64,000 nucleotides of DNA from CAZEQK01 sp964514395 (GCA_964514395.1 CAZEQK010000011.1:1-64000); one strand, 5' to 3'; positions 44,837 to 53,988 are shown, numbered from the stretch's first letter. Notes: a model not told the origin generated them from the sequence alone. A program made the numbers and translations.

Positions 44837-44890
44837 TTGATTTTCATCCTAAAAATATTGTATGATTTATTTAAGTTAAACGTTTACGTA
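44837..44890 (+). promoter_or_regulatory. Promoter and operator of the LacI-family regulator gene
   Basis: TTGATT (44837-44842) and TATGAT (44861-44866) are 18 bases apart. The palindrome TAAACGTTTACG (44877-44888) overlaps the expected transcription start, which indicates autorepression by the LacI-type product. Confidence 0.75.
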
Positions 44891-44904
44891 GAAAGAGTGA
44901 AAAA

Positions 44905-45912
44905 ATGAATTTTACAATAAAAGATGTAGCAAAAAAAGCGAATGTATCTACTGCAACCGTATCACGTATCCTTAATGAACTTCCAGGATATTCAAATGAT
45001 ACAAAAGAAAAGGTGCTAAAGGTAATTAAAGAATTAGGGTACCAACCTAATGCAATAGCTAGAGGGTTAGTGAATAAAAAAACCAAAACCTTAGGTGTAT
45101 TATTTCCTAATGTATCCAGTATGTTTGCTTCAGAAATCCTTAATGGTATCGAGGATACCGCAAATGAATCTGATCACAGTGTCATAGTCTGTAATACAGA
45201 TTCAAATGGAGTACGTACGATGAAGTATCTTCAAGTATTAAACGAAAAACGGATTGATGGACTTATATTTACTAGTGAGGTATTGAAGGAAGAGTATTAT
45301 AAAGCTATGGTAGAAATGAATATTCCTATCGTACTTATTTCGACAGCTTCCTATAAATACCATTTACCTTATGTAAAAGTTGATGATAAGCATGCTGCTT
45401 ATACTGCTACAGAATATTTAATTAAAAATGGCCATCAAAACATTGCGATGATAAGTGGTAATAAAAATGATTTAATTGCTGGTGTACCAAGAGTGGAAGG
45501 CTATAAGCAGGCATTAAATGATTATGGCTTGACCGTTAAAGAAAACAGGATTTTTTATGGAGTAGATTTTGGCTATAAAACTGGAAAAATGTGCATGGAG
45601 CAATTATTAAAAGAAACACCAACATCAACAGCAATATTTGCTGCTAGTGATGAAATCGCTATAGGTGCCATGTCCATTGCCTATAAAAATAATATCAAAG
45701 TACCAGATGATCTTTCAATTATAGGCTATGATAATTTAAAGGTTGCAGAAATGTCAATTCCGCCATTAACTACTGTAGGGCAACCGTTATACGAGATGGG
45801 GCAGATCGCTGCAAACATGCTTTTTAAAATGATTAATTCAGGACAAACAGTAGAAAGTCGTATCATTCCTCATCAAATTATTGAAAGACAAACAGTTAAA
45901 AATATCACATAG
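44905..45912 (+). CDS. LacI-family transcriptional regulator
   Basis: A 335-residue repressor with N-terminal helix-turn-helix and hinge (FTIKDVAKKANVSTATVSRILNELPGYSNDTKEKVLKVIKELGYQPNAIARGL) and a periplasmic-binding-like effector domain. ATG 44905. The same CG-centred palindrome occurs at its own promoter and twice before the GH15 operon (45952-45998), so it very likely represses the GH15-transporter-GH66 unit until an inducing gluco-oligosaccharide appears. Confidence 0.92.
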   Translation: MNFTIKDVAKKANVSTATVSRILNELPGYSNDTKEKVLKVIKELGYQPNAIARGLVNKKTKTLGVLFPNVSSMFASEILNGIEDTANESDHSVIVCNTDSNGVRTMKYLQVLNEKRIDGLIFTSEVLKEEYYKAMVEMNIPIVLISTASYKYHLPYVKVDDKHAAYTATEYLIKNGHQNIAMISGNKNDLIAGVPRVEGYKQALNDYGLTVKENRIFYGVDFGYKTGKMCMEQLLKETPTSTAIFAASDEIAIGAMSIAYKNNIKVPDDLSIIGYDNLKVAEMSIPPLTTVGQPLYEMGQIAANMLFKMINSGQTVESRIIPHQIIERQTVKNIT

Positions 45913-45919
45913 AATCATT

Positions 45920-45940
45920 GGCTTTAAATAAGCCGTTTTT
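45920..45940 (+). terminator. Intrinsic terminator after the LacI-family gene
   Basis: GGCTT / AAGCC with a 5-nt loop is followed by GTTTTT. The stem is short but well placed. Confidence 0.65.
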
Positions 45941-45951
45941 CTTTACTAAAT

Positions 45952-45998
45952 ACGTAAACGTTTACGTTCTTTATTTTAACTTTTGAGTAAACGTTTAC
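45952..45998 (+). promoter_or_regulatory. Two LacI-type operators upstream of the GH15 operon
   Basis: ACGTAAACGTTTACGT (45952-45967) is a perfect 16-bp palindrome, and GTAAACGTTTAC (45987-45998) is a perfect 12-bp one. Their centres are 33 bp apart, close to three helical turns, which suits cooperative binding or a short loop. I see no convincing -35/-10 pair between them. Confidence 0.8.
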
Positions 45999-46046
45999 GT
46001 TAGGGAAACTATAAAGAAGCTTTACCAAATGAGAGGAGGAACAAAT

Positions 46047-47114
46047 TTGGATTTAAAAAAGAAAAGCATCGAAGTCATAAAAACCTATCAACATGAATCT
46101 GGAGCATACGTAGCAAGTCCGAATTTTGAAAATTATAAATTTAGCTGGTTGAGGGATGGTTCGTTTATTGCTTATGCGATGGATACAGTTGATGAATTTG
46201 AATCCGCTTACAAATTTTATTGTTGGGTAGATCATGTTATTTTAAATCATGAGGACAAGTATCATTTGCTAATTCAAAAAACGAACACGAATCAAAAGCT
46301 GTCTCCAAAGGACTTTCTTGCATGCCGTTATACATTAGTAGGTCAAGAGGCGAATGATGAATGGCCGAATTTTCAAATTGATGGTTATGGGACGTGGTTA
46401 TGGGGGTTATCTGAGCATATTAAGAAAACAAACAATACCAGCCTACTACAAGAATTTGCTAAAAGTATTGAAATAACAATCAATTATTTAATGAAATTCT
46501 GGGATTTACCAAATAGTGACTGCTGGGAGGAAAATGAAGATAAAATCCACCCATCAACACTGGCTTGTGTGTATGGAGGACTTACAGCAATTAACGATTT
46601 TTATCAAAGAGATGATATTAAGGACACAACAGTTCGAATAAAAAAATTCCTATTAGAACATGCAATATACGATAATCGTATTACAAAATACATTGGTTCT
46701 ACTAGTGTAGATGCAAGCTTACTCTGGTTAACTGTACCATTTAATGTTTTTGCACCTACTGATTCTTACATGATGAATACAGTGGGGGAAATGGAAAAAC
46801 TGATACTACATAAAGGGGGTGTTCATCGATACCCAGAAGATACCTATTATGGCGGAGGTGAGTGGCTGCTATTATCCAGTTGGTTAGGTTGGTATTATAC
46901 ATTAACAGGTCGTATGGAAGAAGCTAGAAAACAACTAGAATGGGTTGAAAAACAAGCGGATGACCAAGGTTTTATGACTGAGCAAGTCTTGGATCATGTC
47001 AATAATACAGATTACATCGATAAGTGGATAAAGCAGTGGGGACCTGTTGCAAAGCCTTTATTGTGGTCACATGCTATGTATTTAGTTTTACATGAGAATG
47101 TAAAAAAACAATGA
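46047..47114 (+). CDS. GH15-type glucoamylase-like enzyme (possible isomaltose glucohydrolase)
   Basis: A 355-residue cytoplasmic (alpha/alpha)6 enzyme, the compact single-domain type. GH15 landmarks are FSWLRDGSFIAYAMD near residue 37, the general-acid region DCWEENEDKIH, and the C-terminal PLLWSHAMYL. It likely hydrolyses terminal glucose from isomaltose or short oligosaccharides; specificity is inferred from the GH66 genes in the operon. I start at TTG 46047, because the upstream in-frame ATG 46029 places AGAGGAGG inside the coding region, and that sequence is clearly the ribosome binding site. Ends in TGA. Confidence 0.82.
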   Translation: MDLKKKSIEVIKTYQHESGAYVASPNFENYKFSWLRDGSFIAYAMDTVDEFESAYKFYCWVDHVILNHEDKYHLLIQKTNTNQKLSPKDFLACRYTLVGQEANDEWPNFQIDGYGTWLWGLSEHIKKTNNTSLLQEFAKSIEITINYLMKFWDLPNSDCWEENEDKIHPSTLACVYGGLTAINDFYQRDDIKDTTVRIKKFLLEHAIYDNRITKYIGSTSVDASLLWLTVPFNVFAPTDSYMMNTVGEMEKLILHKGGVHRYPEDTYYGGGEWLLLSSWLGWYYTLTGRMEEARKQLEWVEKQADDQGFMTEQVLDHVNNTDYIDKWIKQWGPVAKPLLWSHAMYLVLHENVKKQ

Positions 47115-47133
47115 ATAGAGAAGAGGGGAATTA

Positions 47134-48417
47134 ATGAAAAAGTATTTTAATTATGCATTGGTTTTTGTGATTATTTTGACGTTAACCTTATCAGCATTTG
47201 GTTGCTCAAATAGTAATCAAACGACTGACAATATGAAGGATAAAAGTAATAAAAAGGTTGAAAACCCTGAACCAGTAACTATTGAATTCTGGCATACTTA
47301 TAGTGACACTGAGGAGAAAATCTTTAATGAGCAAGTGATACCTCTTTTTAAAAAGGAGAATCCTTACATCAAAGTAAATGCAACTAGAATGCCTACTGAA
47401 GGATTAAAACAACAGATAATTGCTGCTGTAGCGGGTGATGCATCACCTGATGTTATGCGTATGGATATCGTTTGGGTACCTGAATTTGCAGGCTTAGATG
47501 CCCTTAGTACAGTGAATGACAAAGATGGCTTTAACAGCATTAAGAATACATTATTCCCAGGACCTTTATCTACGAACTTCTACAATGGTAAATATTATGG
47601 TTTACCTTTAAACACAAACACAAAGGTTGCTATTTATAATACAGATTTATTGAAAAAAGCTGGATTAACTAAACCTCCAAAAACCTTTGATGAATTAGTA
47701 CAAGCGGCAAGAACCTTAAAATCGAGTGGTGATTATGGTATTGGTATAGGTGGAACAAGCCCATGGAGTATGCTTCCATATTTCTGGACACTTGGTGGTA
47801 AAATTACAGATGATAACTATACAAAAGCAACAGGTTATATAAATAGTGATGCAAGTATTGCAGCATTACAAAAAATTGTCGATTTAAATAAAGAAGGATT
47901 AGTCGCACCAGCGATTACAGGTGGAGATCCTGGTACATGGGATGGTATAAAGGAAAGCTATCTAATGATCGATGATGGACCATGGTTCTACAGTATTTTA
48001 GGAAACGATATGTTAAAAACGACTACTCCAGCAGTATTACCAGCAGGTAAAGGTGGTAGTACCTCTGTTGTCGGTGGTGAGGATTTAGTTATATTCTCTA
48101 ACAGTAAGCATCCTAAAGAAGCTTGGACATTTATGAAATTTATGATGACAGAGGAGCCACAAATTATTATGGCACAAACAGGATTAATACCTACGAATAG
48201 TACAGCTGCTAATTCTGAAAGGGTATTATCTGTTCCATTTATCAAGCCTTACATTGATCAATTAAAAACTGCGATGCCTAGAACGCCAAGTCCAAACTGG
48301 GGTAAAATTAAAGATGCTATAAATACAGCATTTGAAAGCGCTGTACGCGGTGATATGACTCCAAAAGCTGCTTTAGATCAAGCTGCTTCTGAGATCGATG
48401 GATTGCTATCTAAATAA
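47134..48417 (+). CDS. Sugar ABC transporter substrate-binding lipoprotein
   Basis: Family 1 solute-binding lipoprotein of 427 residues with lipidated Cys24 (AFGC). The mature start TIEFWHTYSDTEEKIFNEQVIPLF and later GLPLNTNTKVAIYNTDLLKKAGL are typical of CUT1 binding proteins. ATG 47134 follows AGAGGGGA. It is not a close copy of the other binding protein at 37826, so the two importers probably take different oligosaccharides. A strong hairpin follows (48446-48481). Confidence 0.92.
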   Translation: MKKYFNYALVFVIILTLTLSAFGCSNSNQTTDNMKDKSNKKVENPEPVTIEFWHTYSDTEEKIFNEQVIPLFKKENPYIKVNATRMPTEGLKQQIIAAVAGDASPDVMRMDIVWVPEFAGLDALSTVNDKDGFNSIKNTLFPGPLSTNFYNGKYYGLPLNTNTKVAIYNTDLLKKAGLTKPPKTFDELVQAARTLKSSGDYGIGIGGTSPWSMLPYFWTLGGKITDDNYTKATGYINSDASIAALQKIVDLNKEGLVAPAITGGDPGTWDGIKESYLMIDDGPWFYSILGNDMLKTTTPAVLPAGKGGSTSVVGGEDLVIFSNSKHPKEAWTFMKFMMTEEPQIIMAQTGLIPTNSTAANSERVLSVPFIKPYIDQLKTAMPRTPSPNWGKIKDAINTAFESAVRGDMTPKAALDQAASEIDGLLSK

Positions 48418-48445
48418 ATAAATGCGTCTAACGCAATAATGTATC

Positions 48446-48481
48446 AGAGTTATCAGTGGTCTTAGTACCACTGATAACTCT
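48446..48481 (+). promoter_or_regulatory. Intra-operon hairpin after the binding-protein gene
   Basis: A perfect 15-bp stem (AGAGTTATCAGTGGT and its complement) with a 6-nt loop is not followed by a T-run. Likely stabilises the upstream mRNA 3' end and lowers expression of the permeases. Confidence 0.7.
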
Positions 48482-48541
48482 ATATCATGACTAATAATTA
48501 TCTAATACCTTGCTTAAGATACCCGTAAAGGGAGGGTTAAT

Positions 48542-49483
48542 ATGAAGCAATCATTAACATTTAAACGTTTAGTTAAAAAAGAAAAAGTAGTACGATCTCT
48601 AAAACAATGGAAGGAAGTATTTCCATTTCTAATATTTGGTTTTATCGGAGTGGCTCTCTTTGTTGTATTTCCTTTGATGAAAGGTATTTACATGAGTTTT
48701 TATCACTACAATATTATGTTCCCTGCAAAAAGTAATTTTATTGGATTTGATAATTATATAACGATGATCCATGAAGCAAAATTTTATTTAGCCCTTAGAA
48801 ATACGATTCTTTACAGTATTGTAACGGTACCAGGTCAATGGGTAGCGGGAATCTTTATCGCTTTACTGATAAATTCTAAATTTGTTAAACAGCAAGTATT
48901 TTTTCGCACAGTTTACTATGTTCCTGTCATCACTTCCTGGGTTGTGGTTTCCTTTATCTTTAAATACTTATTTGCTGATGGAAAATATGGCTTTGTTAAC
49001 TATGTTCTCTATATGAAGCTTCATCTCTTATCCCATCCAATTAGCTGGGTGCAAAACGAATGGACAGCCATGATTGTAATATGGACATTAGGAATATGGA
49101 AGGGTGTTGGCTGGGTAATGATTATTTATTTGGCTGCTTTACAATCGATTCCAAGGCATTATTACGAAGCAGCAGCCCTTGATGGAGCAAATGGCTTCAA
49201 TCTATTAAAACATGTTACCTTGCCGTTATTAAAGCCAACTACCCTCTTTATTATTATCAATCTAATCATTGGTTCCTTTAATGTCTTTATTCAGGTTCTA
49301 TTAATTACAAATGGAGGACCACTTGGGAAGACAGAAGTGTTACTAAGCTATATGTACAAACAGGCGTTTACCTTTTTTGATTTCGGATATGCATCAGCCA
49401 TTAGTGTGACACTTGGATTAATTATTTTTATTATTACTTGGGGTCAGCAAAGAACGATTGGCAAAGAAAAAATAGAATTTTAG
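48542..49483 (+). CDS. Sugar ABC transporter permease (MalF/UgpA type)
   Basis: A 313-residue CUT1 membrane subunit with an N-terminal basic stretch, about six helices, and the coupling loop HYYEAAALDGANGFNLLKHVTLPLL near residue 210. ATG 48542 follows AAGGGAGGG. The next permease starts 15 bases after its stop. It works with the binding protein at 47134; the ATPase must come from elsewhere. Confidence 0.92.
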   Translation: MKQSLTFKRLVKKEKVVRSLKQWKEVFPFLIFGFIGVALFVVFPLMKGIYMSFYHYNIMFPAKSNFIGFDNYITMIHEAKFYLALRNTILYSIVTVPGQWVAGIFIALLINSKFVKQQVFFRTVYYVPVITSWVVVSFIFKYLFADGKYGFVNYVLYMKLHLLSHPISWVQNEWTAMIVIWTLGIWKGVGWVMIIYLAALQSIPRHYYEAAALDGANGFNLLKHVTLPLLKPTTLFIIINLIIGSFNVFIQVLLITNGGPLGKTEVLLSYMYKQAFTFFDFGYASAISVTLGLIIFIITWGQQRTIGKEKIEF

Positions 49484-49497
49484 GAGGGGGAAGATGG

Positions 49498-50325
49498 ATG
49501 TCTGCTGTATCAAAAATGACTGTTTATCTCCTTTTAATCCTTGGAATAGTTATCGTATTGACACCTTTTGCATATATGATTTTAACATCCTTAACTGAGA
49601 ATTCATTTACCTTACCACATCCTGATAAAATTATTAAGCAAGAGAAAAATCTTGATAATTATAAAGAGGCGTGGAGTGCTAATAATTTCAAACGCTATTT
49701 TCTTAACAGTATTTTCGTTGCTTCCATGACGACCATATTTTCTTTATTATTTTCTTCAATGACAGCCTATGCTTTTGCAAGGTTTACATTTCCACTGAGG
49801 GAGTTTCTGTTTAAGCTATTCCTGTTTACTATGATGGTCCCGGGTATCTTAAATATTATTCCGCAATTTACAATCATTAAATCCTTTGGCTTGGTCGATA
49901 CTTATACAGGTTTACTATTGCTTTATGTTGGTGCAGGTATTGCTGGAAACACCTTCTTCTTAAGAGGCTTTTTTGAACGAATTCCTAAAGAATTGGAGGA
50001 GTCAGTCATCATCGATGGTGGTGGGAAATGGACCATATATCGCCATATCTTTCTTCCATTATCAAAGCCATCCCTCGCAACATTAGCTATTTTTACTTTT
50101 TCTGGGGCATGGGATGAATTTTTTGTAGCTTTAACGATTTTAAAAACGAAGGCAAAGCGAACCCTTCCAATCGCATTGCAATTGTTCCAGGGTCAGCATG
50201 CCACTGACTGGGGCTTAGTCTTTGCAGCTTCAATTATTGCAATCGTTCCAATCATTCTGATTTATATCACCTTCCAGAAGCGCTTTGTTCAAAGTAATGC
50301 TAGTGAAGGAGCGGTGAAGGGATAA
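49498..50325 (+). CDS. Sugar ABC transporter permease (MalG type)
   Basis: Second CUT1 membrane subunit, 275 residues, with coupling loop KELEESVIIDGGGKWTIYRHIFLPLSKP. I start at ATG 49498 because AGGAGGGGG lies seven bases before it; the longer frame from 49438 begins inside the upstream gene. The following GH66 gene starts at the base after its stop. Confidence 0.9.
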   Translation: MSAVSKMTVYLLLILGIVIVLTPFAYMILTSLTENSFTLPHPDKIIKQEKNLDNYKEAWSANNFKRYFLNSIFVASMTTIFSLLFSSMTAYAFARFTFPLREFLFKLFLFTMMVPGILNIIPQFTIIKSFGLVDTYTGLLLLYVGAGIAGNTFFLRGFFERIPKELEESVIIDGGGKWTIYRHIFLPLSKPSLATLAIFTFSGAWDEFFVALTILKTKAKRTLPIALQLFQGQHATDWGLVFAASIIAIVPIILIYITFQKRFVQSNASEGAVKG

Positions 50326-52170
50326 GTGAATTTAATAACGGGTTTTAAAAAAAAGAAAATAATACTGCTTATTGTGGTTATAACCATTGCTTTAGCTATT
50401 AGTATATTTGCTTCATTAAATCATGTAAGACTTCAAGCAAATCAAATCATAGAAAAAGGGCAATGGATTGATCATGTAAATGTTGACAGGTCTCTTTATG
50501 CACCTAATGAGCAGGTAACCATTACTGCTTCTATCACCAATCACTCGGAACGATTAAATCATGGTAAAATCATATTTATTATAAAGCACCTTGGCAAAGA
50601 GGTTGGAAGAATCGAAACGAATCCCTTTAGCCTTGAAAAAAGCAAAAATATAGAATTACAAAATAAATGGCTTCCACCAAATACTGATTATCAAGGTTAT
50701 TTGGTAGAAGCATGGCTTGTTTCTAAGAATAAGGTATTGGATAAAATGAATACGGCTATTGATATATCTTCAGATTGGAGTAAATTCCCTAGATACGGGT
50801 ATATCACTAACTTTGGTGACCTATCGACGGATGAAATAAAGCAAAATATTGACATACTTAATCAATATCATATTAATGGACTTCAGTTCTATGATTGGCA
50901 ATATAAGCACCATCAACCATTAGCTGGAACTGTAGAACAACCTGCTAGTCAATGGAAGGATATCGCAAATAGAGATACCTATTTCACTACGGTCAAGGAA
51001 TATATTGACCAAGCCCATGCGAAAAATATGATGGCTATGAACTATAACCTATTATTTGGAGCTTATCAATATAGTGAGAAGGATGGAGTACTTCCAGAAT
51101 GGGGCCTCTATAAGGATCGAAGCCATAAAAGACAGGACGGACATCCTTTACCAAATATATGGGCAACAAGTAAGCTTATATTAGAGAATCCCCTAAATAA
51201 AGATTGGCAAAATTATATTTTACAAAAGGAAAGGCATGTATTTAAGGCTTTGCCATTTGATGGTTGGCATATCGATCAATTAGGCGATCGTGGAACCTTA
51301 TATGATTTTAATGGCAATAAAGTAGATTTATATAACAGCTATACAGCCTTTATTAAACAAATAAAAGAAAAATTACAGATTAAATTAGTGATGAATGCCG
51401 TAAATCAATATGGTGATATTGCTATTGGAGGGTCACCAGTTGATTTCCTCTATACAGAGGTTTGGCCTCCAACGATTGGTAGCTATGGTCAATTAAAGGA
51501 TGCTATCGATAGAGGCATAAAATTGAGTAAGGGTACAAAAAATGTGGTTTTAGCTGCCTATATGAATTATAAAAAAGCCGACCACAAGGGTGAGTTTAAT
51601 ACTCCATCTGTACTACTTACAGATGCTGTGATATTTGCAGCTGGAGGGGATCACATTGAATTAGGGGATACTGGTATGCTCGGGAAGGAGTACTTTCCTA
51701 ATCACAACCTAAAAATGAGTCCTGATTTACAAAAGAGCGTAAAGGATTATTATGATTTCTTGGTAGCATATGAGAATTTATTACGTGATCAGGTTACTCC
51801 AATATCTCGTAAAATAAACATTGACCAGATGGAAGTAAATAGTTTTCCAATCAAAAAGGCAATATGGTATTTTTCCAAGGAGAAAGAAAACTATGAAATA
51901 CTTCATCTCATAAATTTTGATAATAACAGCTCTCTAAATTGGAGAGATGATGATGGTATGTATAAAAAACCAAAGGAGCTTAAGGATTTTGTACTAAAAT
52001 ATTACACAGATAAAGAGATTGGAAAGGTATATTTAGCAAGCCCAGATATCGAAAATGGTAGCTCACAGGTGATCCCATATACAAGGGGAGAAGATGAACA
52101 CGGTCACTATTTAGAAATGACCATTCCATCCATTACATACTGGGATATGATTTACTTCGAAAGAAAATAA
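50326..52170 (+). CDS. GH66 dextranase / cycloisomaltooligosaccharide glucanotransferase, membrane-anchored
   Basis: A 614-residue GH66 enzyme acting on alpha-1,6-glucan. An N-terminal basic KKKK stretch plus a hydrophobic helix (about 12-32) without a lipobox or cleavage motif suggests a signal anchor holding the catalytic part outside. A beta-sandwich domain (about 45-150) precedes the barrel with probable nucleophile Asp317 (GWHIDQLGDRG) and acid/base Glu378 (YTEVWPPT). I see no inserted CBM35 domain as in classical CITases. The GTG start directly follows the permease stop, with AAGGGA close by. Endo-dextranase versus cyclising activity cannot be told from sequence alone. Confidence 0.85.
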   Translation: MNLITGFKKKKIILLIVVITIALAISIFASLNHVRLQANQIIEKGQWIDHVNVDRSLYAPNEQVTITASITNHSERLNHGKIIFIIKHLGKEVGRIETNPFSLEKSKNIELQNKWLPPNTDYQGYLVEAWLVSKNKVLDKMNTAIDISSDWSKFPRYGYITNFGDLSTDEIKQNIDILNQYHINGLQFYDWQYKHHQPLAGTVEQPASQWKDIANRDTYFTTVKEYIDQAHAKNMMAMNYNLLFGAYQYSEKDGVLPEWGLYKDRSHKRQDGHPLPNIWATSKLILENPLNKDWQNYILQKERHVFKALPFDGWHIDQLGDRGTLYDFNGNKVDLYNSYTAFIKQIKEKLQIKLVMNAVNQYGDIAIGGSPVDFLYTEVWPPTIGSYGQLKDAIDRGIKLSKGTKNVVLAAYMNYKKADHKGEFNTPSVLLTDAVIFAAGGDHIELGDTGMLGKEYFPNHNLKMSPDLQKSVKDYYDFLVAYENLLRDQVTPISRKINIDQMEVNSFPIKKAIWYFSKEKENYEILHLINFDNNSSLNWRDDDGMYKKPKELKDFVLKYYTDKEIGKVYLASPDIENGSSQVIPYTRGEDEHGHYLEMTIPSITYWDMIYFERK

Positions 52171-52187
52171 ATATGGTGGTGGTATAA

Positions 52188-53900
52188 ATGAAGCATGAAA
52201 AAGTAAAGCATATTGATGTTTATCCTGACAAAGCACAATACCGTCCAAATGAGGATGGGAACATTATTGTGGAGCTTTTAGCATCTAGTAATCTGAATAT
52301 TAGCGTCGTAGCTTCATTTCTTCTGCTGCATCAAATGGAATGGGAAAAAACGATTGAAACAACAATTGATGCAGATCAACAAACTTTTTTAAAAATACCA
52401 TTTAAAGCTGCAAATGAGGAGTGGCAATGCTATGGTGTCGATGTTGTCATTAAGGAAGAACAAGAGATAATCGCAAGTAGCTCTACGGCTTTTGATATTG
52501 CAGACCACTGGCGTAGAGCACCACGTTATGGCTTTTTAAGTGATTTTAATAAGGAAGAAGAAGGTAACTTAGAGGATGTTGACCATCTTAATAAGTTCCA
52601 TTTAAATATCATTCAATTCTATGATTGGATGTATCGTCATGATGATCTTATACCTCCATCAGAGGAATTTGTTGACCCGATGGGTCGGCACCTATCCTAT
52701 AAGGTTATAAAGGAAAAAATCTCGGCTATTCAGCAAAAGGGTATGGCAGCCATGGCCTACGGAGCAATATATGCATCTTTAAAGGACTTCCATCAAACAC
52801 ACGAGGAATGGGGATTATATAGAAATGATGGGGTACCTTATCATCTTATCGATATCTTTTATATCATGGATATCTCTCCTGATTCTAAGTGGAATGACCA
52901 TATTATTGCTGAGTTTAAAAAGGTAATAGAAGCTGGCTTTGACGGAATTCATATGGATCAATATGGTTTTCCAAAAAAAGCATATCGTAATGTAAAGGGA
53001 GAAAAAGAACTTGTTGATTTGGCTAAATGCTATCCTACCCTTATTAATGAAACGAAGAAACATCTATTAGAGGTAAATAAGGAAGTTGGATTGATTTTTA
53101 ATAATGTGAGCAATTACCCTGTTCATACGACTGCCAAGTCGAATCAGGATGCCGTTTATATCGAGGTGTGGCCTCCTGTCATCCATTTAAGGGAGCTAAA
53201 GGGTTTAATCGATCGAGGACGAGAATTGAGCCATAAGCATGTTATTCTATCTGCTTATCTTCCTGATTTTAAACATCCTGAAGAGGATAACTTAAAATAT
53301 GCAGAAAATGGAGCTATTTTAACAATGGCAACGATTTTTGCAAGTGGTGGTTACCATCTATTACTCGGAGAAGATAACAAAGTGCTGACCGAGGCTTACT
53401 ATCCAAGCTACGGTATGATGAGGGAATCTTTTATTAAAGAGGTGCGCTCATATTACGATTTTATCGTTCGATTTGGAACGTTATTATACGATCATGCCTT
53501 AGTCGATTTGTCTATGACCTATACGGATGGCATCAATACAGAAATACAATTCAAGGGTGACGCCCCTTTTTCACCAAATGGTGATATCAATACAGTTTGG
53601 ACAATTATCAAGGAGCTACCAAATTATCAAATCATCCATTTAATCAATTTAGTTAGTTTAGAAAATGATTATTGGGAAAACGGAAAATCACAGCGACCTA
53701 TCATACAAGAGAACATCGAATGTACGGTATTAATGGAAAAAGAAATAGCAGGTGTATATCTGACAAGTCCTGATTTTGATTCTATAAAACCAAGGAAACT
53801 AGAATATGAGATAGTCGATCACGAGCATGGAAAAGGCATTCGTTTTCAAATTCCTAAACTATCGATTTGGGATATGGTTTATATTGAAACTAAAATTTAG
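52188..53900 (+). CDS. GH66 enzyme, cytoplasmic paralogue
   Basis: A 570-residue GH66 enzyme paralogous to the preceding one but without a signal or membrane segment, hence probably intracellular. The N-terminal beta-sandwich (about 5-110) is followed by the barrel with probable nucleophile Asp257 (GIHMDQYG) and acid/base Glu326 (YIEVWPPV). Overall similarity to the first copy is moderate and the flanking residues differ. It may open imported cyclic or long isomaltooligosaccharides for the GH31 and GH15 enzymes. ATG 52188 follows TGGTGGTGG. The last base of its TAG stop is also the first base of repeat copy D. Confidence 0.83.
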   Translation: MKHEKVKHIDVYPDKAQYRPNEDGNIIVELLASSNLNISVVASFLLLHQMEWEKTIETTIDADQQTFLKIPFKAANEEWQCYGVDVVIKEEQEIIASSSTAFDIADHWRRAPRYGFLSDFNKEEEGNLEDVDHLNKFHLNIIQFYDWMYRHDDLIPPSEEFVDPMGRHLSYKVIKEKISAIQQKGMAAMAYGAIYASLKDFHQTHEEWGLYRNDGVPYHLIDIFYIMDISPDSKWNDHIIAEFKKVIEAGFDGIHMDQYGFPKKAYRNVKGEKELVDLAKCYPTLINETKKHLLEVNKEVGLIFNNVSNYPVHTTAKSNQDAVYIEVWPPVIHLRELKGLIDRGRELSHKHVILSAYLPDFKHPEEDNLKYAENGAILTMATIFASGGYHLLLGEDNKVLTEAYYPSYGMMRESFIKEVRSYYDFIVRFGTLLYDHALVDLSMTYTDGINTEIQFKGDAPFSPNGDINTVWTIIKELPNYQIIHLINLVSLENDYWENGKSQRPIIQENIECTVLMEKEIAGVYLTSPDFDSIKPRKLEYEIVDHEHGKGIRFQIPKLSIWDMVYIETKI

Positions 53901-53976
53901 CCGCCCTTATTTCAAGGATTGAAACAACTCCCTCTTACAGTGTTGAAGAGGGAGCCTTGTTGAAACCGAAGATAAA
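53900..53976 (+). repeat. Dispersed structured repeat, copy D (3' half only)
   Basis: 77 bp matching the last part of copies A-C from GCCGCCCTTATTTC to GAAACCGAAGATAAAA. The 3' hairpin is complete (AACAA-CTCCCTCTT with AAGAGGGAG-TTGTT). The 5' two hairpins are absent. The break coincides with the stop codon of the GH66 gene. Confidence 0.85.
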
Positions 53977-53988
53977 AAGAAATGAAAA

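Noticed and set aside
53912..53925. GGATTGAAAC in the repeat copies resembles the end of some CRISPR direct repeats
   Set aside because: Each locus has only one occurrence, with no spacers, no regular spacing and no cas genes. The similarity is limited to about ten bases of the dispersed element.
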